This document shows positions 10,056-17,620 of a DNA stretch of 37,465 nucleotides, piece after piece. A program made the translations under genes and the position numbers. The notes under the pieces are model-generated. The model was given only the letters and a program-made list of their open reading frames with translations. It was not told the DNA's origin and ran no database searches. Source of the stretch: a virus. Where the stretch lies: the IMG/VR virus record IMGVR_UViG_3300032323_001302, positions 1 to 37,465 of that record; one strand, 5' to 3'. Numbering within the stretch: the first letter of the stretch is position 1; each line of letters starts with the position of its first letter.

Positions 10056-12767
10056 ATGGCTATTAAACTAAAAACCATGGACGGTCAAGGCGGATCTACT
10101 TGGAAAGATGTTTCTCAAATAAAGTTAAAGGCTGGTGGCGTATGGAAAAATGTTGCTGCTGGTTATGTTAAGGTTGCTGGTATTTGGAAAATATTTTTTG
10201 GTACTGATACTATTAATGCACCATCAATAGCACAAACAGTAACTTTATCTCAATCTACAAATTCATCTACTGGATTAATTACCTTAACAGGAACAAATTA
10301 TCGTTGGTCTAACACCTCAACACTAACTTATGTTTTTCAAAGAAGCTCTAATGGCGGTTCGTCTTGGGTCACAATATCAAGCGGAACTGCAACCAATCCA
10401 GCAATAGGATCAAGTAATCAATATACATATGAGCTAGCAGATAATAAATCTGATGTAATTCCAAATCTTGACAACTTGTATAGGTTTTCTGTTACAGCAA
10501 CATCTGCTGGAGGATCTACAGCTACTTCAACATCTAACACAGAGTCTGTTTCTGCAGCTAGAGATATATCTAGTTTATCTGTAGTTACCGCAGATACAAC
10601 ATTTGATTCTGTTAAACTACAATTTACTGCGGGAGCGTACTCTTCAAGCTACCTTGTTAGATATACATATAGCGGTATACAAGAAGGGTATTTCAGATCT
10701 GCTGGAAGCGGAAGCCCAACAACAATAACTGTAACGGGTTTATCTCCAAGCACATCTTATAGTTTTTATGTTACCCCATACACTGGCGGTATTGTATCTG
10801 GATCAAATAAAGGATATGGTGGAAACGAAAGCTCACCTGTATCTGCAACAACCAGTGCTGTACCAACACCAGTTAAGATATCTTCACCAACTCTTTCAGG
10901 AACTGGCGCAGCACAGACTTCAATAACAGCTACACCTGGATCATACCAGTCTGGAACATTTGGATTAGTGACAACTAAAATTGTATTTTTTCAATCTCCC
11001 TACACAGTACCAACAGACGGAGAAACATCCCCTTCTGGAACAATACAAGATACTGCAACTCCAGCTCCTACATACACCGTAACACAACCTGACGCTACTA
11101 CACCGAATAAAAAGTATTACGCTAGAGATGCGGTAACAAATGTTGCTGGTACTGTAACATATTATTATTACTCCAACCTTGTAACAGCATTTATTCCAGC
11201 AATAACTGATACATTTAATAGAAGTGTTAGCCCAGGACTAGGTACAACAAGCAGTGGGTACCTATATAGCTCAGTTGTAGAACAAGAAAGATCAACATGG
11301 AGCACAAATGGCTCTGTTGCATCAAGCAGTGGAACAGTATTAAGATATGTGAGCCCAGTAGACCCAGGAAGTTTTTCAAACAGCTATCCACTTCAAGCAA
11401 TTGAATTAACTGGTAAAACTAATTTAACTGCAAGTGTTGAGATTCCTTCAGGTGGAGGAGGGCCAGGAATTGCATTCTGGGTAAGTGGAGCGGGATCATT
11501 CTGGGCAATTGCACCAGCATACTCACAGATTAACTCTACGTCATCTGTTACTTCAACAAATTGTAATGGACCAGCAATTACAACAAATTCAACTGGAACA
11601 AATCCTAATTGTTATGATTGTCCTGTAACTACATCAACATCAGGAGGACCATCTTCTGACTGTAATGCTACAGAATTTTATACTAATTCTACTGGAACAA
11701 GTCCTAATTGTTACAACTGCCCAGTAACAACTATTCCAGCAACAACGTCTTCAGATTGTAATTTTCCAGTACCAAAACAAACAGATGCCCAAGGAACTGG
11801 CTGCTTTGGATGTCCAATAACTACCAATCCAGGAGGCACAAGCTATACTTGCGGTTCTGGAACTACCTATAACTATGGAAGTGCAATAGTGGCACAGGCA
11901 GCATGTAAGGGTTGTTCATATTCAGATACATCTTATGTTGATAAGACTTGTAATGGAGGGCCATTTGAATACTCAAATAATACTTTAAGCGCTGCAGGCA
12001 CATGTAATGGTAAATGTTTTTGTGGACCAGCACAAACAAGAACAACATATGGGTGTACTGGTACAACGCAAAACTATTCAACTTTAGCAGCATGTAATGC
12101 AAGCCCAACAACTACTACATATGATGCAACAACAGTAGGTGTAAGATGTGGTGCCTGTGTTCAACCAATCGCTGGAGTAAATTTATTTAGAGCCCCAGCA
12201 GTTGCTGCTACAAGCAGTACTTATTATAACTGTAATACACTTGTTTGTACAAATGTTGCTCAATTTAGCTGTACATATACAACCGTTGAAACACCAACTA
12301 CTTATACATGTACAGGACAAGATACTTCAACACCAGTTAGATATACCTGCAAAGGAAGAGATACATCAACACCAGTAGTAACATCCTATTCTTGCACTGG
12401 CCAACAGGTTACAAATAACGTTACAACATCTACATATAATACCAATTTAAGAATAATGTCTACTGTTGGCTCATTTGTACCAGTAATAAAAAATCAAAAT
12501 ATAATTTCTAATACTACAGCATTTTCTAAAGTTTACAAAATTGCAGTAACTACAAACGGAAATAATATTACTGGAACAGCTTATAGCAATCTAGCTGGAA
12601 CAGATGTTCTTGGAACTATAACTTATACATGGGTAAGTGGAAATACACCAAAAGCATCTGCTAACGGTTCATCCTATGCTGGAATAATTAAAACCCCATC
12701 AGCTATAGAGAGTGCTAGTATAGACAATAATCCTGGATCAACTTTTGATAATTTGTCTATAATCTAG
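10056..12767 (+). CDS. Tail adhesin: FN3 domains and a jelly roll interrupted by a Cys-rich region
   Basis: 903 residues. The N-terminus has a repeated Trp-Lys pattern (KAGGVWKNV, KVAGIWKIFFG) common at the start of phage tail adhesins. Residues about 55-385 contain about three FN3-like domains (LSPSTSYSFYVTPY marks one). From about 386 (ITDTFNRS) a jelly-roll/concanavalin-like domain begins, and its typical end (NPGSTFDNLSII) is the C-terminus of the protein. Between its halves, residues about 500-790 carry some 26 cysteines in C-x2-C and C-x-G-x-C spacings. These include a 33-residue repeat (NSTGTNPNCYDCPVTT and NSTGTSPNCYNCPVTT). Such cysteine density is unusual for a virion protein folded in the cytoplasm. 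Likely role: host surface binding. Confidence 0.65.
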   Translation: MAIKLKTMDGQGGSTWKDVSQIKLKAGGVWKNVAAGYVKVAGIWKIFFGTDTINAPSIAQTVTLSQSTNSSTGLITLTGTNYRWSNTSTLTYVFQRSSNGGSSWVTISSGTATNPAIGSSNQYTYELADNKSDVIPNLDNLYRFSVTATSAGGSTATSTSNTESVSAARDISSLSVVTADTTFDSVKLQFTAGAYSSSYLVRYTYSGIQEGYFRSAGSGSPTTITVTGLSPSTSYSFYVTPYTGGIVSGSNKGYGGNESSPVSATTSAVPTPVKISSPTLSGTGAAQTSITATPGSYQSGTFGLVTTKIVFFQSPYTVPTDGETSPSGTIQDTATPAPTYTVTQPDATTPNKKYYARDAVTNVAGTVTYYYYSNLVTAFIPAITDTFNRSVSPGLGTTSSGYLYSSVVEQERSTWSTNGSVASSSGTVLRYVSPVDPGSFSNSYPLQAIELTGKTNLTASVEIPSGGGGPGIAFWVSGAGSFWAIAPAYSQINSTSSVTSTNCNGPAITTNSTGTNPNCYDCPVTTSTSGGPSSDCNATEFYTNSTGTSPNCYNCPVTTIPATTSSDCNFPVPKQTDAQGTGCFGCPITTNPGGTSYTCGSGTTYNYGSAIVAQAACKGCSYSDTSYVDKTCNGGPFEYSNNTLSAAGTCNGKCFCGPAQTRTTYGCTGTTQNYSTLAACNASPTTTTYDATTVGVRCGACVQPIAGVNLFRAPAVAATSSTYYNCNTLVCTNVAQFSCTYTTVETPTTYTCTGQDTSTPVRYTCKGRDTSTPVVTSYSCTGQQVTNNVTTSTYNTNLRIMSTVGSFVPVIKNQNIISNTTAFSKVYKIAVTTNGNNITGTAYSNLAGTDVLGTITYTWVSGNTPKASANGSSYAGIIKTPSAIESASIDNNPGSTFDNLSII
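11583..11732 (+). repeat. 99-base tandem repeat encoding a Cys motif
   Basis: Two copies, about 11583-11633 and 11682-11732, encode NSTGTNPNCYDCPVTT and NSTGTSPNCYNCPVTT with only a few base differences. A third, degenerate copy follows near 11784-11825 (QGTGCFGCPITT). The period is 33 codons. This is an in-frame internal duplication within the Cys-rich insertion of the adhesin. Confidence 0.7.
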
Positions 12768-12772
12768 ACAAA
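12752..12772 (+). repeat. Perfect 8-bp inverted repeat at the adhesin stop codon
   Basis: TTTGTCTA and TAGACAAA flank a 5-base loop (12760-12764). The right arm contains the stop codon (TAG at 12765). A short T run follows at 12780-12784, 7 bases after the stem. The stem is AT-rich, so it is at best a weak terminator; its right arm also supplies the -35 of the next promoter, so an operator is possible. Confidence 0.35.
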
Positions 12773-12794
12773 GATGTAGTTTTTGTGATATACT
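12765..12794 (+). promoter_or_regulatory. Promoter before the 12814 small-gene cluster
   Basis: TAGACA (12765-12770) and TATACT (12789-12794) are 18 bases apart, with TTGTGA just before the -10 (TRTG extension). The expected start near 12801 coincides with the AAGGAG (12801-12806) serving the ATG at 12814, so the leader would be about 13 bases. The -35 overlaps the preceding stop codon. Confidence 0.6.
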
Positions 12795-12813
12795 TAAAAA
12801 AAGGAGAATAAAA

Positions 12814-13035
12814 ATGGCAGAAATGAATGAATTACCCCCAGTTAAAGTAGCATTTGTACTTGATAATGAGATAGTTGATATATTACATACAGATGAAAGA
12901 TTAGCTGCAATATTTACAAGCAACCCCATCATACTTGATGTAACAGATAATATGGTTGAAAATGGTGGAACAGCTGCAGTAGGATCAATTTATGATCCAG
13001 AAACTCAAACATTTAGTATAAGAACTGAGGAATAA
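12814..13035 (+). CDS. Small conserved-type phage protein, function unknown
   Basis: 73 residues, opening MAEMNELPPVKVAFVLDNEI with a strong AAGGAG 7 bases before the ATG. It is acidic and appears alpha/beta, with VVDILHTDERLAA-like spacing (helix after a beta strand) and no cysteine, signal peptide or membrane segment. I do not recognise a family from a diagnostic motif, though short proteins of this style commonly follow fibre genes in aquatic phages. It heads a cluster of small genes with its own promoter, and the next gene begins one base after its stop codon. Confidence 0.7.
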   Translation: MAEMNELPPVKVAFVLDNEIVDILHTDERLAAIFTSNPIILDVTDNMVENGGTAAVGSIYDPETQTFSIRTEE

Positions 13036-13036
13036 A

Positions 13037-13312
13037 TTGTCAGAAAAAACACCGTGGCAGTTATGGAAAGAAAAAAGTGCTGGCGATACTGTAAGACCCT
13101 GGGACTTGCTTAATCCAAAAATTGATAGAGTAGATGACGATGTATTTAAATATCGTTATGAAGAAAATTGCTTAAAGTGTCCTTCTTTAATACAGGCTAC
13201 AAAGCAATGTAAAAAGTGTGGTTGTTTTATGAAAGAAAAAGCAAAGCTACCACATGCAACATGCCCACTTGGTAAATGGGGAGCTATTCAAAATACCGAA
13301 GATGTGGTATAA
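13037..13312 (+). CDS. Zinc-binding protein (DUF6171-like), TTG start
   Basis: 91 residues from a TTG, preceded by GAGG in the end of the previous gene. The cysteines lie as ENCLKCPSL, then QCKKCGCFM, then ATCPLGKWG, that is C-x2-C-x8-C-x2-C-G-C plus a final Cys-Pro, with a conserved Trp. This pattern fits the small zinc-ribbon proteins I know as DUF6171, whose function is unestablished. The N-terminal half (WQLWKEKSAGDTVRPWDLLN) is rich in tryptophan. A probable promoter for the next gene lies over the stop codon, which is inside the -10 hexamer. The protein could be a structural accessory or a nucleic-acid-binding factor. Confidence 0.7.
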   Translation: MSEKTPWQLWKEKSAGDTVRPWDLLNPKIDRVDDDVFKYRYEENCLKCPSLIQATKQCKKCGCFMKEKAKLPHATCPLGKWGAIQNTEDVV

Positions 13313-13313
13313 T
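13285..13313 (+). promoter_or_regulatory. Extended -10 promoter overlapping a stop codon
   Basis: GATGTGG precedes TATAAT (13308-13313), which contains the TAA of the gene before. A weak -35 (TATTCA, 13285-13290) is 17 bases upstream. Layout and sequence match the site at 7090-7118. The start would fall near 13320, right at the GGAGG used by the ATG at 13331. Confidence 0.5.
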
Positions 13314-13330
13314 TTTTATGGAGGCATACA

Positions 13331-13543
13331 ATGGAATTAAGTAATGAAGAAAAACAAAATATTGTAAATCAACATATTAAGTCTGTTTTAACAAATGTAT
13401 ATAATTTACAAGTAAGCTTAATAGCAGAAGAAGCAGTAGAACCAGTAAATCAGTCTGCTGTAGATTCTTTAAGCGATCAAATAGCAAAAGAGCTTTTAAA
13501 ACATCAAGCCCTTATTTCTGAATTTGAATCAATACAGGGATAG
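13331..13543 (+). CDS. Small helical protein, function unknown
   Basis: 70 residues, acidic and almost wholly helical by composition (NEEKQNIVNQHIKSVLTNVY, later SLSDQIAKELLKHQALISEF). There are no cysteines, membrane segment or signal peptide. GGAGG lies 7 bases before the ATG. The heptad-like spacing of Leu/Ile suggests a coiled coil or helical bundle. It is followed 9 bases later by another small coiled-coil gene, and the two could form partners; this is only positional inference. I cannot name a family. Confidence 0.7.
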   Translation: MELSNEEKQNIVNQHIKSVLTNVYNLQVSLIAEEAVEPVNQSAVDSLSDQIAKELLKHQALISEFESIQG

Positions 13544-13552
13544 TGTAAAATA

Positions 13553-13744
13553 ATGGATAAAGCACAACTAATAATTACCGCCCTGCAACAAAGAATCGGA
13601 GAAATAGTTTCTAGTTACGAGACTCAGATTGCCGTATTAAGAGCCGAAGTTACTGAATTAATACAAGAAAAACAAAATAAAGAAAAGGCAATTAATGACT
13701 ATTCTTTATCTGTTGAAAATATTCTTAATAAAGAAGATAAATAA
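13553..13744 (+). CDS. Small coiled-coil protein, function unknown
   Basis: 63 residues. From about residue 5 to 60 it is a continuous amphipathic helix (IGEIVSSYETQIAVLRAEVT, then LIQEKQNKEKAINDYSLSV), a likely dimeric or trimeric coiled coil. Short coiled-coil proteins in this position can be fibre chaperones or structural clips, but nothing in the sequence decides this. No good ribosome site is seen just before the ATG beyond a weak AGGG in the end of the previous gene. The next gene starts 4 bases after the stop. Confidence 0.65.
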   Translation: MDKAQLIITALQQRIGEIVSSYETQIAVLRAEVTELIQEKQNKEKAINDYSLSVENILNKEDK

Positions 13745-13748
13745 TTAA

Positions 13749-13940
13749 ATGTTAAAATGTGCTAAGTGTAATGGTCGTGTGTTCGTAGATAGACAATACA
13801 CTGGCACTGATCATATAGAAACAGCTTGTCTTATATGTGGTAATAGAAAGTTCTATCATCCAGTTTCAGAAACAAAAGAAGGACAATGGATACTTCAAAA
13901 GGAAAAATTCAGAGCGAAGCATACAATAACGAGCCTGTAA
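13749..13940 (+). CDS. Small zinc-ribbon protein
   Basis: 63 residues. Two CxxC knuckles, CAKC (4-7) and CLIC (28-31), are 20 residues apart and form a classical zinc ribbon; the tail is basic (LQKEKFRAKHTITSL). Similar small zinc ribbons bind nucleic acids or modify transcription, but no specific function can be read here. The final 55 bases overlap the next gene in another frame if that gene starts at its first ATG, an unusually long overlap for this compact genome. The cluster position beside a helix-turn-helix gene hints at a regulatory pair. Confidence 0.7.
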   Translation: MLKCAKCNGRVFVDRQYTGTDHIETACLICGNRKFYHPVSETKEGQWILQKEKFRAKHTITSL

Positions 13941-14428
13941 TTAAGGGCAAGGTTAAGGTGTGGTTCTTGAATGGGGACTTAGTAAGGGTATATCATAACT
14001 CTCGTTCTACTGGTATGGTTACATTTTATAATATAACTAAAGATCGTTTAGAAACATGCCTACTTTCTGATTTTAAAAAAGGTAGAGAAAGGGCATATAG
14101 CGTAGCAGAAACTGCAAAGCTTGTTAATAGACATAGAAAGTATATGCCAAGTTTAATTAAACGAGGAATCATACCTCCACCAATAGGTGCTAAGCTTAAT
14201 GGTGAAAGAGGTTTTACAATTAGGTCATACTATTCTGAATCACACGTAAGAGAGATACGTGCTATACTTGCAAGCATACATATTGGGCAACCAAGAAAAG
14301 ACAAGTTAATAACTAATAATATGACCCCTACAAGCCAAGAATTGACAAGGCGTATGGGAGACGGTATACTTACATATACTAAAACCGAAGATGGACGATT
14401 TATACCTGTTTGGAGCGAAACCCTTTAG
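13886..14428 (+). CDS. Helix-turn-helix (MerR/excisionase-like) DNA-binding protein
   Basis: Up to 180 residues from the ATG at 13886. Residues about 65-110 hold a MerR-type winged HTH: RAYSVAETAKLVNRHRKYMP followed by LIKRGIIPPP and a basic wing. The N-terminal part (KVKVWFLNGDLVRVYH) is a beta segment, and the C-terminus (LTRRMGDGILTYTKTEDGRF) may be a second small domain. The start is uncertain: AGAAGG is only 3 bases from the ATG at 13886, whereas a GTG at 13958 has AAGGGC at 9 bases and removes the overlap with the zinc-ribbon gene (giving 156 residues). Likely role: phage transcription regulator, perhaps controlling late genes; this is inferred. A promoter follows it. Confidence 0.7.
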   Translation: MDTSKGKIQSEAYNNEPVIKGKVKVWFLNGDLVRVYHNSRSTGMVTFYNITKDRLETCLLSDFKKGRERAYSVAETAKLVNRHRKYMPSLIKRGIIPPPIGAKLNGERGFTIRSYYSESHVREIRAILASIHIGQPRKDKLITNNMTPTSQELTRRMGDGILTYTKTEDGRFIPVWSETL

Positions 14429-14433
14429 GTATA

Positions 14434-14445
14434 CTGTGATATAAT
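14434..14445 (+). promoter_or_regulatory. Extended -10 promoter before fibre genes
   Basis: ACTGTGA precedes TATAAT (14440-14445), a TRTG-type extended -10. No convincing -35 is found at 16-18 bases. The start near 14452 would give a leader of about 39 bases before the ATG at 14491, which has TAGGAG nearby. Confidence 0.45.
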
Positions 14446-14490
14446 TTATTGTATAGATAAATATTTGTAGTGTAAAGCATAGGAGTTAGT

Positions 14491-15432
14491 ATGGCTAAAG
14501 ATTATAACTTAAAGATTGATCAGGGCGCAGACTGGTATCTTGATATTGACTATAAGGATTCAAATGAAGATCCAATAGATCTTTCTGGCTATATTGCAAA
14601 AATGCAATTTAGAGAAGAGACTCAATCAACAAATGCTCCAGTAACACTGCAATCATTAAAAGCCACAATAACTGCTATTAATGTTTCATCTGGTTTTGCA
14701 ACATATACTGCCTCAAACTCTTTTACCGTTGGACAAAATGTAAATATTAGAAATGTTGTTCCAGTTGAATATAACCTAGATAATGCTGTAATTACTTCTG
14801 CAAATTCTACATCTTTTTCAGTTATAGATACTGAGTCATTGTTATTTGCTACATATAGCAAAACAACTTTAGAAGAAGCATCTGCAAACGATGGAACAAT
14901 TACATCAACTTTAACAATTACATTAAATAATGAAACATTTAAGGGCGCAGACGGAGCTAACCTATCTGCTCGTGTTACAAATGTCCCAGCAGGGCTGACT
15001 GCATCATTAATACGTACAAATTCAAGAGTCGCTACTCTTAGTTTTACTGGTAGTGCAACAGCACATGCAAATGCAAATGACGTAACAAACCTAACTATTA
15101 CATTTTTAAATGCAGATATAAATGGTGGCTCTGTCACTGCAGTTCGTGGTTTAAATACAAATAGCCTACAGCTAAATTTTGCAAACCCTGACGGAACAGG
15201 TGCATACGTTGCTCCAACATCAACTTTGCCACCAGCTATTGCATATGCGGATTCAGGAATATCAATAGTTCCAGAAACTGGACATTTATCAATTCATGCA
15301 ACTGCAGCACAAACCACATTGCTTACCGCAAGACAGTATCAATATGATTTAAAAATTATTTCTACTGATGGAATAGTTACTAGACTAATCCAAGGAGTTG
15401 CTGCAATAGACGATCAGGTAACACGTGTCTGA
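14491..15432 (+). CDS. Baseplate-periphery / fibre-attachment protein
   Basis: 313 residues. The start (YNLKIDQGADWYLDIDYKDS, then IDLSGYIAKMQFREE) and the end (QYQYDLKIISTDG, then RLIQGVAAIDDQVTRV) match a small beta-sandwich protein common in phage baseplates and at the head of tail fibres, in which both ends pair into one domain. Two modules are inserted in the middle. About residues 53-110 is a beta module with VVPVEYN and STSFSV, also present in the tail hub. About 125-215 is a repeat-type domain with VTNVPAGLTASL and FTGSATAHANANDVTNLT, known from bacterial extracellular proteins. The stop overlaps the next fibre gene by 8 bases. Probable role: anchoring the following fibre to the tail tip. 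Confidence 0.65.
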   Translation: MAKDYNLKIDQGADWYLDIDYKDSNEDPIDLSGYIAKMQFREETQSTNAPVTLQSLKATITAINVSSGFATYTASNSFTVGQNVNIRNVVPVEYNLDNAVITSANSTSFSVIDTESLLFATYSKTTLEEASANDGTITSTLTITLNNETFKGADGANLSARVTNVPAGLTASLIRTNSRVATLSFTGSATAHANANDVTNLTITFLNADINGGSVTAVRGLNTNSLQLNFANPDGTGAYVAPTSTLPPAIAYADSGISIVPETGHLSIHATAAQTTLLTARQYQYDLKIISTDGIVTRLIQGVAAIDDQVTRV

Positions 15433-17029
15433 TAAAATTATTATTAATCCAGAAGTTACAGAATTAATAACAGTAACTAGAAAAGATTCTAGAGTAGTTG
15501 TTTCTTCCCCAGGCACCCCTGGCCCAGCGGGACAACCTGGAACAACAGACTATAATGCACTTACCAATAAGCCAGACTTAACACAATATGCTACTCAAAC
15601 ATATGTAAATACTGCCATAACTAACATTATTGATGGTGCTCCTGGAGTTCTTGATACCCTAAATGAGCTGGCTGCTGCCATTAATGATGATTCATCTTTT
15701 GCATCAACTATAACTACTGCTCTTGGAAATAAACAAGATAAGGTTTCTGGAGTTTCAGATACAGAAATAGGATACCTTGACGGAGTTACTTCTTCAATTC
15801 AGAGTCAGATAAATGCTAAGTTAGACTCCACAACAGCAGCAACAACTTATCAGGCCATAGTTTCTGGCGTTACTAATACAGAAATTGGATATTTAGATGG
15901 AGTAACTTCTGCAATTCAAACACAACTAAACGATAAGTCAACAGCATCTAAAACTGAAACTTTAACAAACAAAACTTTAACCACCCCTATAATTAATGGA
16001 CCAATGATCACTGCGACTGGTCAAACACCCACTATTCATGGTATTTATTTGCCAGCTCCACATACTATTATTTTTGAAGGAACCACAGCAAATGATTTTG
16101 AAACAACCCTTATTGCTGGCGAGCCAACCGCTGACAGAACAATCACGCTCCCAGATGCAACTGGAACAATTGCACTTACAAATTCACCAACATTTACGGG
16201 TACTGTAGATTTTACAGGGGCAACAATAAATGGAATTCCAACAGCTTCTGCAGCAACACCAACAACATTTGGCACTGTTATAGGAAAAACAGATAGCGCA
16301 CTTGACGAAAATTTTGCAGGCAATGCTGCTTTTGGATGGAATGCTTTATCATCCGTAGACACAGGTTATAACAATGTTGCCCTAGGATCTGGTGCTCTTA
16401 GTGGAATAACATCTGGTTTTAATAATATAGGTATAGGAGCAGGTGCAGGATATGTTCCAGGTGCTGTACTTGAAACAGGAGATAATAATATAATTATTGG
16501 AGTAGGCGCAACCTCTTCTTCTGACTCAGTAAGTAATGAAATTACATTAGGAAACTCAAATGCTACAAAATTTAGGGTTCCAGGAATTAATCTTGAAATT
16601 GATGAAAAATTGGCTTTCTTGGGCAGTTCTCTTTTAGAGCCTTTTAAAACACTTCAATTTAATCCTGGTGGAGTTTATTATGTTGAAGATTACGGAACTA
16701 CATCTTTATATGATCTTCAAACTGAAAATAATTGGACTTGGAATATTAGGGGAAGTCTTACTAAAACAATTCCTGATTTAATATGGAATGGTAACTTTTC
16801 AGCAATAATTAATCTTACTCTTTTGGCAAAAAATGGATCAGTTCCATATTATATGACTGGTTTTCAAATTGATGGAGTTTCACAAACAGTAAAGTGGCAA
16901 GGGAATATAGCACCATCAGCTGGAAATGCAAATTCTATTGATGTTTATACTTTTAACATTATTCCTATAGACTTAAACGGACCTACAAAAATCTATACAG
17001 TCCTTGGATCTCAAAGAAAATTTGGATAA
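15425..17029 (+). CDS. Tail fibre with collagen-like and TEIGYLDGVTS repeats, GTG start
   Basis: 534 residues from GTG. After a short beta start there is a collagen-like piece (PGTPGPAGQPGT), then two copies of the fibre repeat VSDTEIGYLDGVTSSIQSQI and VTNTEIGYLDGVTSAIQTQL (about residues 109-170). ADRTITLPDATGTIAL follows (about 235-250), then GYNNVALGSGALSG repeats (about 315-360), all hallmarks of long fibres of cyanophages and other aquatic phages. The C-terminal 150 residues are a globular beta domain that may be the receptor-binding tip. No intramolecular chaperone motif is evident. It ends the tail block: a clear promoter for the replication block lies in the 76-base gap that follows. 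Confidence 0.75.
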   Translation: MSDKIIINPEVTELITVTRKDSRVVVSSPGTPGPAGQPGTTDYNALTNKPDLTQYATQTYVNTAITNIIDGAPGVLDTLNELAAAINDDSSFASTITTALGNKQDKVSGVSDTEIGYLDGVTSSIQSQINAKLDSTTAATTYQAIVSGVTNTEIGYLDGVTSAIQTQLNDKSTASKTETLTNKTLTTPIINGPMITATGQTPTIHGIYLPAPHTIIFEGTTANDFETTLIAGEPTADRTITLPDATGTIALTNSPTFTGTVDFTGATINGIPTASAATPTTFGTVIGKTDSALDENFAGNAAFGWNALSSVDTGYNNVALGSGALSGITSGFNNIGIGAGAGYVPGAVLETGDNNIIIGVGATSSSDSVSNEITLGNSNATKFRVPGINLEIDEKLAFLGSSLLEPFKTLQFNPGGVYYVEDYGTTSLYDLQTENNWTWNIRGSLTKTIPDLIWNGNFSAIINLTLLAKNGSVPYYMTGFQIDGVSQTVKWQGNIAPSAGNANSIDVYTFNIIPIDLNGPTKIYTVLGSQRKFG

Positions 17030-17042
17030 AGTTATACACGTA

Positions 17043-17071
17043 TTGCACAATTCACTTTGATGTGCTATGAT
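17043..17071 (+). promoter_or_regulatory. Main promoter of the DNA-metabolism block
   Basis: TTGCAC (17043-17048), 17-base spacer, TATGAT (17066-17071), with ATGTGC giving a TRTG extended -10. The start near 17078 leaves about 28 bases to the ATG at 17106, with GGGTGGG as ribosome site. It is the only promoter-like site in the gap between tail and replication genes. Confidence 0.72.
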
Positions 17072-17105
17072 TAGTTTAAAGCAAAAACAATGAAATGGGT
17101 GGGAA

Positions 17106-17312
17106 ATGGAAAACGATTCAACAAAAATTAATGTAACATTAGGCTATACGCTTAATCTTGGTAACTTTCAGTCATTGCGACTTGATCTAGGAGTTGTAGA
17201 TAGCAAGCGTGATGGAGAGACTACAGGCGAAGCTTTTGAGCGTGTTTATAAGTTTGTAGAAGATAAGCTAACTGAAAAGATTCAAGAAGCAAAGTCTGAA
17301 ATCTCAGAGTAA
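17106..17312 (+). CDS. Small protein at head of replication operon, function unknown
   Basis: 68 residues with an N-terminal beta part (INVTLGYTLNLGNFQSLRLD) and a C-terminal helix rich in Glu/Lys (FERVYKFVEDKLTEKIQEAK). No cysteines, signal peptide or membrane segment. Short proteins of this beta-then-helix form are common ahead of the helicase in actinophages, in my recollection, but have no assigned activity. It is the first gene behind the promoter at 17043-17071 and overlaps the next gene by one base (TAATG), so the two are likely cotranslated. Confidence 0.7.
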   Translation: MENDSTKINVTLGYTLNLGNFQSLRLDLGVVDSKRDGETTGEAFERVYKFVEDKLTEKIQEAKSEISE

Positions 17313-17620
17313 TGGCTGAGCGCAAAGACCGAATGGCTTTGCTTAGTAGATACTCAAAGTTGTATACAGCAAGGTATGAGCAAAAGCCATCTCTAAATCT
17401 AAACGTTGAGCAGTGGGCTGCAGATGGACTTATTGAGTCTTACAGTATTGCTCAATGTTATGACTTACTAGAGTACTATTTTTCTGTTGCACAAGAACCA
17501 AGCTGGAACTATTTTGCATACAATGCAGAAAAAATTCTTAATGGTAAACTAGATGTAGAACAAGACATTAGAGAAAGACAACAACGCAGGGCTAAAGCAA
17601 AGGAGTGGCTAAGTGAATAA
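17312..17620 (+). CDS. Small helical protein upstream of helicase; possible loader
   Basis: 102 residues, helical, with many aromatics (MALLSRYSKLYTARYEQKPS, LLEYYFSVAQEPSWNYFAYN) and a basic-acidic C-terminal helix (REMDIRERQQ-type composition). The family is not recognised. It overlaps the helicase start by 8 bases and lies directly before it, which is where helicase loaders or helicase-binding proteins often sit, so a loading role is a positional hypothesis only. Starts at ATG sharing a base with the previous stop. Confidence 0.65.
   Translation: MAERKDRMALLSRYSKLYTARYEQKPSLNLNVEQWAADGLIESYSIAQCYDLLEYYFSVAQEPSWNYFAYNAEKILNGKLDVEQDIRERQQRRAKAKEWLSE

Noticed and set aside
17312-17620. Confident assignment as helicase loader
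   Set aside because: Only the position before the helicase supports it; no AAA+ or DnaC/DnaI motif is present.
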